DNA of 64,000 nucleotides from Streptomyces sp. CCM_MD2014 (GTDB taxonomy: Bacteria > Actinomycetota > Actinomycetes > Streptomycetales > Streptomycetaceae). Positions within the stretch are counted from its first letter, which is position 1, and every line of letters starts with the position of its first letter. The notes under the pieces are model-generated. The model saw only the letters and a list, made by a program, of their open reading frames with translations. It ran no database searches and had not been told where the DNA came from. Shown here in pieces: positions 60,841-64,000 of the stretch. The position numbers and the translations under genes were made by a program. Location: the NCBI RefSeq assembly GCF_000772045.1, contig NZ_CP009754.1, forward strand, positions 3,038,001 to 3,102,000, given 5' to 3'.

Positions 60841-62391
60841 ATGCCGAATCCCTCCCGGCTGCGCGCCGCCGCCCTGACCGCCACCGCCGTCACGCTCTCC
60901 GTCCTGCTGGCGGGCTGCGGCGGAGGAACCCAGGAGGACGACGCTGACCTGACGGGCCAGAAGCTCGACTGGAAGGACTGCCCGGCGCCGTCCGAGGCCG
61001 AGGGCGGCGGCGCCGCCCCCTCCCCGCTGCCGGACGGTGACGAGTGGCAGTGCGCCACCATGAAGGCACCGCTCGACTGGGACGATCCCGAGGGCGACAC
61101 CATCGGCCTCGCGCTGATCCGGGCCGGGGCCAGCGGCGAGGCGGACCGGCGGATCGGCTCGCTCGTCTTCAACTTCGGCGGGCCTGGCGGATCGGGCGTC
61201 ACCACACTGCCCGCGTTCGGCCAGGATTACGCGAAACTGCGCACCCGCTACGACCTGGTCAGCTTCGATCCGCGCGGCGTCGGCCGCAGCGACCCCGTGG
61301 AGTGCCTGGACGACGAACAGCTCGACACCTACTTCCAGCAGGACGCCACCCCCGACGACCGGGCCGAGCGCACCGAGTTCGTGGACAACACGGAGAAGTT
61401 CAACGCCGCCTGCGAGAAGAACTCGAAGAAGATCCTTCCGCATGTGCGCACGACCGACGCCGCCCGCGACATGGACCTGATGCGCCAGGTACTGGGCGAC
61501 GAGAAGCTGTACTACTTCGGCATCTCCTACGGCACCGAACTCGGCGGCGTCTACGCCCACCTGTTCCCGAAGCACGTGGGCCGTGCCGTCTTCGACGCGG
61601 TGGTCGACCCGACGCAGACCGCGGAACAGAGTTCGCTGGGCCAGGCGAAGGGATTCCAGCTCGCGCTCGACAACTTCGCCGAGGACTGTGTGTCGAAGGC
61701 GGAGAACTGCCCCATCGGGGACACGGCGGACGACGTCAAGGCACGCATCGCGCGGCTGCTGAAGGACCTCGACCGCAAGCCGATCCCGGGCGTCTTCCCC
61801 CGCGAACTCACCGAGACCGCCGCGACCGGCGGCATCGCGCAGGCGCTCTACTCGAAGGACTTCTGGGAGTACCTCACCGAGGGTCTGGAGCAGGCGTACG
61901 ACGGGGACGGGCGGGTGCTCATGGTCCTGTCGGACGCGCTGAACGGGCGCAACGAGGACGGCCAGTACAGCAACATCACCGCGGCCAACGTCGCCGTCAA
62001 CTGCGCCGACGACAAGCCGCGATACGACACCGCGTACGTGGAACGCAAGCTGCCCGAGTTCCGGGACGCGTCACCGCTGTTCGGCGACTACCTCGCCTGG
62101 TCCATGCTCGGCTGCACCGACTGGCCGGTCGCCGGAGCCGCCGACCATCCCGACGTCGGCGCGCCCGGTGCGCCGCCGATCCTGGTGATCGGCAACACCG
62201 GCGACCCCGCGACGCCCTACGAGGGCGCGGGCAGGATGGTGGACGCGCTGGGCAAGGGCGTCGGCGTGGAACTGACCTACAGGGGCCAGGGGCACGGAGC
62301 CTACGACAGCAAGAACCGGTGCGTGCAGGACGCGGTGCACGGCTATCTGCTCGACGGCAAGGTGCCGGCGGCCGGGACCGTGTGCTCCTGA
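60841..62391 (+). CDS. Secreted lipoprotein serine peptidase, SlpD/SlpE type (tripeptidyl aminopeptidase family)
   Basis: 516-residue extracellular lipoprotein. The signal peptide ends in the lipobox LLAGC (Cys26 region). The alpha/beta-hydrolase core has the oxyanion motif FNFGGPGGSG, the nucleophile GISYGTELGG, the acid in VIGNTGDPATPYEG and the histidine in GQGHGAYDS, with the cap typical of S33 peptidases. S. lividans SlpD and SlpE are mycelium-associated enzymes of this type. ATG at 60841 is used; ribosome site weak. Paralogue of the next gene, 141 bases apart. Confidence 0.9.
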   Translation: MPNPSRLRAAALTATAVTLSVLLAGCGGGTQEDDADLTGQKLDWKDCPAPSEAEGGGAAPSPLPDGDEWQCATMKAPLDWDDPEGDTIGLALIRAGASGEADRRIGSLVFNFGGPGGSGVTTLPAFGQDYAKLRTRYDLVSFDPRGVGRSDPVECLDDEQLDTYFQQDATPDDRAERTEFVDNTEKFNAACEKNSKKILPHVRTTDAARDMDLMRQVLGDEKLYYFGISYGTELGGVYAHLFPKHVGRAVFDAVVDPTQTAEQSSLGQAKGFQLALDNFAEDCVSKAENCPIGDTADDVKARIARLLKDLDRKPIPGVFPRELTETAATGGIAQALYSKDFWEYLTEGLEQAYDGDGRVLMVLSDALNGRNEDGQYSNITAANVAVNCADDKPRYDTAYVERKLPEFRDASPLFGDYLAWSMLGCTDWPVAGAADHPDVGAPGAPPILVIGNTGDPATPYEGAGRMVDALGKGVGVELTYRGQGHGAYDSKNRCVQDAVHGYLLDGKVPAAGTVCS

Positions 62392-62487
62392 CCGCGGACG
62401 GCGTCGGCAGAGTGTCGAATCGGCAGGTCAGAACGTTGTCCACAGGCTTCGGCGGACGCCGTCGGCTCCACCTACCATGGCATCGAT

Positions 62488-62513
62488 GCCGTCCGCCGCA
62501 CGGTGCGGACGGC
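62488..62513 (+). terminator. Hairpin between the two peptidase genes
   Basis: GCCGTCCGC pairs perfectly with GCGGACGGC over an 8-base loop, 20 bases before the second gene's start and 97 after the first gene's stop. It may be a terminator or a translational control hairpin just upstream of the GGGGGAGAGG ribosome site. Confidence 0.5.
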
Positions 62514-62532
62514 TTGCCAGGGGGGAGAGGAC

Positions 62533-64000
62533 ATGGCGCGTCTCACGAGGTGGACGGCTCTGACGGCCGCAGCAGCACTGCTGACAGCGGGCTGCAGCGC
62601 AGGTTCGTCCGACGAGGACAAGGACGACGGGGGCAGGAGCAGCGCGGGACCCACGGCGGCGGCGCCCTCCGGAGTGCCGAAGGCGCTGGCGTCCCAGACG
62701 CTCGACTGGGCTCGCTGCAAGGGCACGGACGACGCGCCGGCACCGGACGGCGACTGGCGGTGCGCCACACTCAAGGCGCCGCTGGACTGGTCCGATCCGG
62801 ATGGCGAGACCATCGATCTCGCGCTGATCCGGTCCAGGGCGAGCGGCAACGACCGCATCGGCTCCCTGCTGTTCAACTTCGGCGGCCCCGGGGGCTCCGG
62901 CATCTCGATGATGCCGTCCTACGCCGACACCGTCTCCTCCCTGCACGAGCGGTACGACCTGGTGAGCTGGGACCCGCGTGGGGTGGCGGCCAGCGAGGGC
63001 GTCCGCTGCCGCTCCGACGAGGCGATCGAGGCCGCCGAGTCGGTGGACTCCACGCCGGACACCCCGTCCGAGGAACAGGCGTATCTGAAGGACGCCGCCG
63101 ACTTCGGCAAGGGCTGCGAGAAGGCCGCCGGCAAGCTCATGAAGCACGTCTCGACCACGGACACCGCCCGCGACATGGACCTGATGCGCTACGTCCTGGG
63201 CGACGAGAAGATGCACTACTTCGGCATCTCCTACGGCACCGAACTCGGCGGCGTCTACGCCCACCTGTTCCCGAAGCACGTGGGACGCGTGGTCCTCGAC
63301 GCCGTGGTGGACCCCAGCGCCGACACGATGGGCCACGCCGAGAACCAGGCCAGGGGCTTCCAGCGCGCGCTGGACGACTACCTGAAGTCGACCGGCCAGG
63401 ACCCGGAGCAGGGATCGCGAAAGATCGCCGACCTGCTGAAGCGGCTGGACGCAGAGCCGCTGCCCACGTCCTCACCGGGGCGCGAGCTGACCCAGACGCT
63501 CGCGCTCACCGGCATCGTGCTGCCGCTGTACAGCGAGAGCGGCTGGCCGGCGCTGACCAGTGCGCTGGAGGCGGCCGAGGAGGGCGACGGCTCCGAACTG
63601 CTGGCGCTCGCCGACGGCTACAACGAGCGCGATCCCTCGGGGCGCTACGGCACGACGACCCACTCACAGCGGGTCATATCGTGCCTGGACGACAAGCAGC
63701 GGCCGACCGCGGCGGAGACGAAGAGGCTGCTCCCGAGATTCGAGGAGGTCTCGCCGGTCTTCGGCGCCTTCCTCGGCTGGGACACGGCCGGATGGTGCCA
63801 CGACTGGCCGGTGGCCGGTCAGCACGAGACCCCGGAGGTGAGCGCGCCCGGCGCGGCCCCGATCCTGGTGGTCGGCAACACGGGCGACCCGGCCACGCCC
63901 TACGAGGGCGCCCAGCGGATGGCGGACGAGCTGGGCAAGAACGTCGGAGTGGTGCTGACCTGGGAGGGCGAGGGCCACGGCGCGTACGGGAGCGGGAGCG
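62533..64000 (+). CDS. Secreted lipoprotein serine peptidase, second SlpD/SlpE-type paralogue (partial)
   Basis: The window cuts this gene after 489 codons. It begins with a lipobox signal peptide (LLTAGC) and repeats the order of its neighbour: FNFGGPGGSG, SYGTELGGVYAHLFPKHVGR with the catalytic serine, VVGNTGDPATPYEG (acid) and GEGHGAYG (histidine). ATG at 62533 has a strong GGGGGAGAGG site. About 30 residues are missing, judging from the neighbour. The two genes clearly arose by tandem duplication but differ strongly in the first 100 residues and in the cap. Confidence 0.9.
   Translation, partial: MARLTRWTALTAAAALLTAGCSAGSSDEDKDDGGRSSAGPTAAAPSGVPKALASQTLDWARCKGTDDAPAPDGDWRCATLKAPLDWSDPDGETIDLALIRSRASGNDRIGSLLFNFGGPGGSGISMMPSYADTVSSLHERYDLVSWDPRGVAASEGVRCRSDEAIEAAESVDSTPDTPSEEQAYLKDAADFGKGCEKAAGKLMKHVSTTDTARDMDLMRYVLGDEKMHYFGISYGTELGGVYAHLFPKHVGRVVLDAVVDPSADTMGHAENQARGFQRALDDYLKSTGQDPEQGSRKIADLLKRLDAEPLPTSSPGRELTQTLALTGIVLPLYSESGWPALTSALEAAEEGDGSELLALADGYNERDPSGRYGTTTHSQRVISCLDDKQRPTAAETKRLLPRFEEVSPVFGAFLGWDTAGWCHDWPVAGQHETPEVSAPGAAPILVVGNTGDPATPYEGAQRMADELGKNVGVVLTWEGEGHGAYGSGS

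Overview
The window is chromosomal DNA of a Streptomyces, very close in gene content and order to the S. coelicolor region around SCO5170-SCO5227. The evidence is the very high G+C with G/C-rich third codon positions, frequent GTG starts, and a set of Streptomyces landmark genes: nrdABS behind a B12 riboswitch, the albaflavenone pair, sigR-rsrA, catR-catalase, and wblC-uvrD2. I see no phage, insertion sequence, plasmid or CRISPR signature. Nearly all the DNA is coding, and most long open frames on the opposite strand are G+C shadows. Identifications come from reading protein motifs and from remembered family and synteny knowledge; no searches were run.

Left part (1-26 kb). A GNAT acetyltransferase is followed by the class Ia ribonucleotide reductase operon nrdA-nrdB-nrdS with two candidate NrdR boxes and a cobalamin riboswitch. 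Convergent to it lies the two-gene albaflavenone operon (epi-isozizaene synthase and CYP170A1), whose synthase carries the only TTA (bldA) codon I found. Next come peptide deformylase, a TPR protein, and two membrane HD-domain proteins separated by a low-complexity 0.7-kb spacer full of tandem repeats. They are followed by the thiol-oxidative stress pair sigR-rsrA with a perfect SigR promoter, an alpha/beta hydrolase, an SRAP (HMCES/YedK) DNA-protein crosslinking protein, an M50-like membrane protease, aroA-rsgA, an SMR exporter, a TetR regulator with a doubled operator-like site, hisN, a CBS protein and a divergent catalase/CatR pair. Two identical initiator tRNA genes in inverted orientation bracket a Sel1-repeat protein.

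Right part (27-57 kb). This block resembles, in content and order, the mycobacterial neighbourhood Rv3193c-Rv3202c: UPF0182, PPA1309-like, YlbL/Lon-like protease, DUF2342, ThiF-like, UbiB/ABC1, WhiB7 (WblC), UvrD2, mycoredoxin, NudC and AdnB/AdnA. Inserted in it are MoaE, an epimerase, a NUDIX protein, a three-gene AIM24 operon whose first gene is a TerD-AIM24 fusion, a YgjP-like metallopeptidase and an M20 peptidase. The wblC gene has a long leader with a 110-codon upstream ORF, a hairpin over that ORF's stop codon and an intrinsic terminator with a U-rich tail: the layout of a translation-sensing attenuator. It is translationally coupled to an unrecognised 107-residue basic protein. The mycoredoxin gene has a second perfect SigR promoter.

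Right end (57-64 kb). An alkyltransferase-like DNA repair protein sits upstream of adnA. It is followed on the other strand by a large membrane protein joining a degenerate kinase-like domain to an LPG-synthase-type membrane domain, and by two tandem lipoprotein serine peptidases of the SlpD/SlpE type, the second cut by the window edge.

Functionally, DNA precursor supply (nrdABS), oxidative and thiol defence (sigR-rsrA, mycoredoxin, catalase), ribosome-directed antibiotic resistance (wblC), and DNA repair (SRAP, UvrD2, AdnAB, ATL) dominate. The sesquiterpene pair is the only specialised-metabolite locus.
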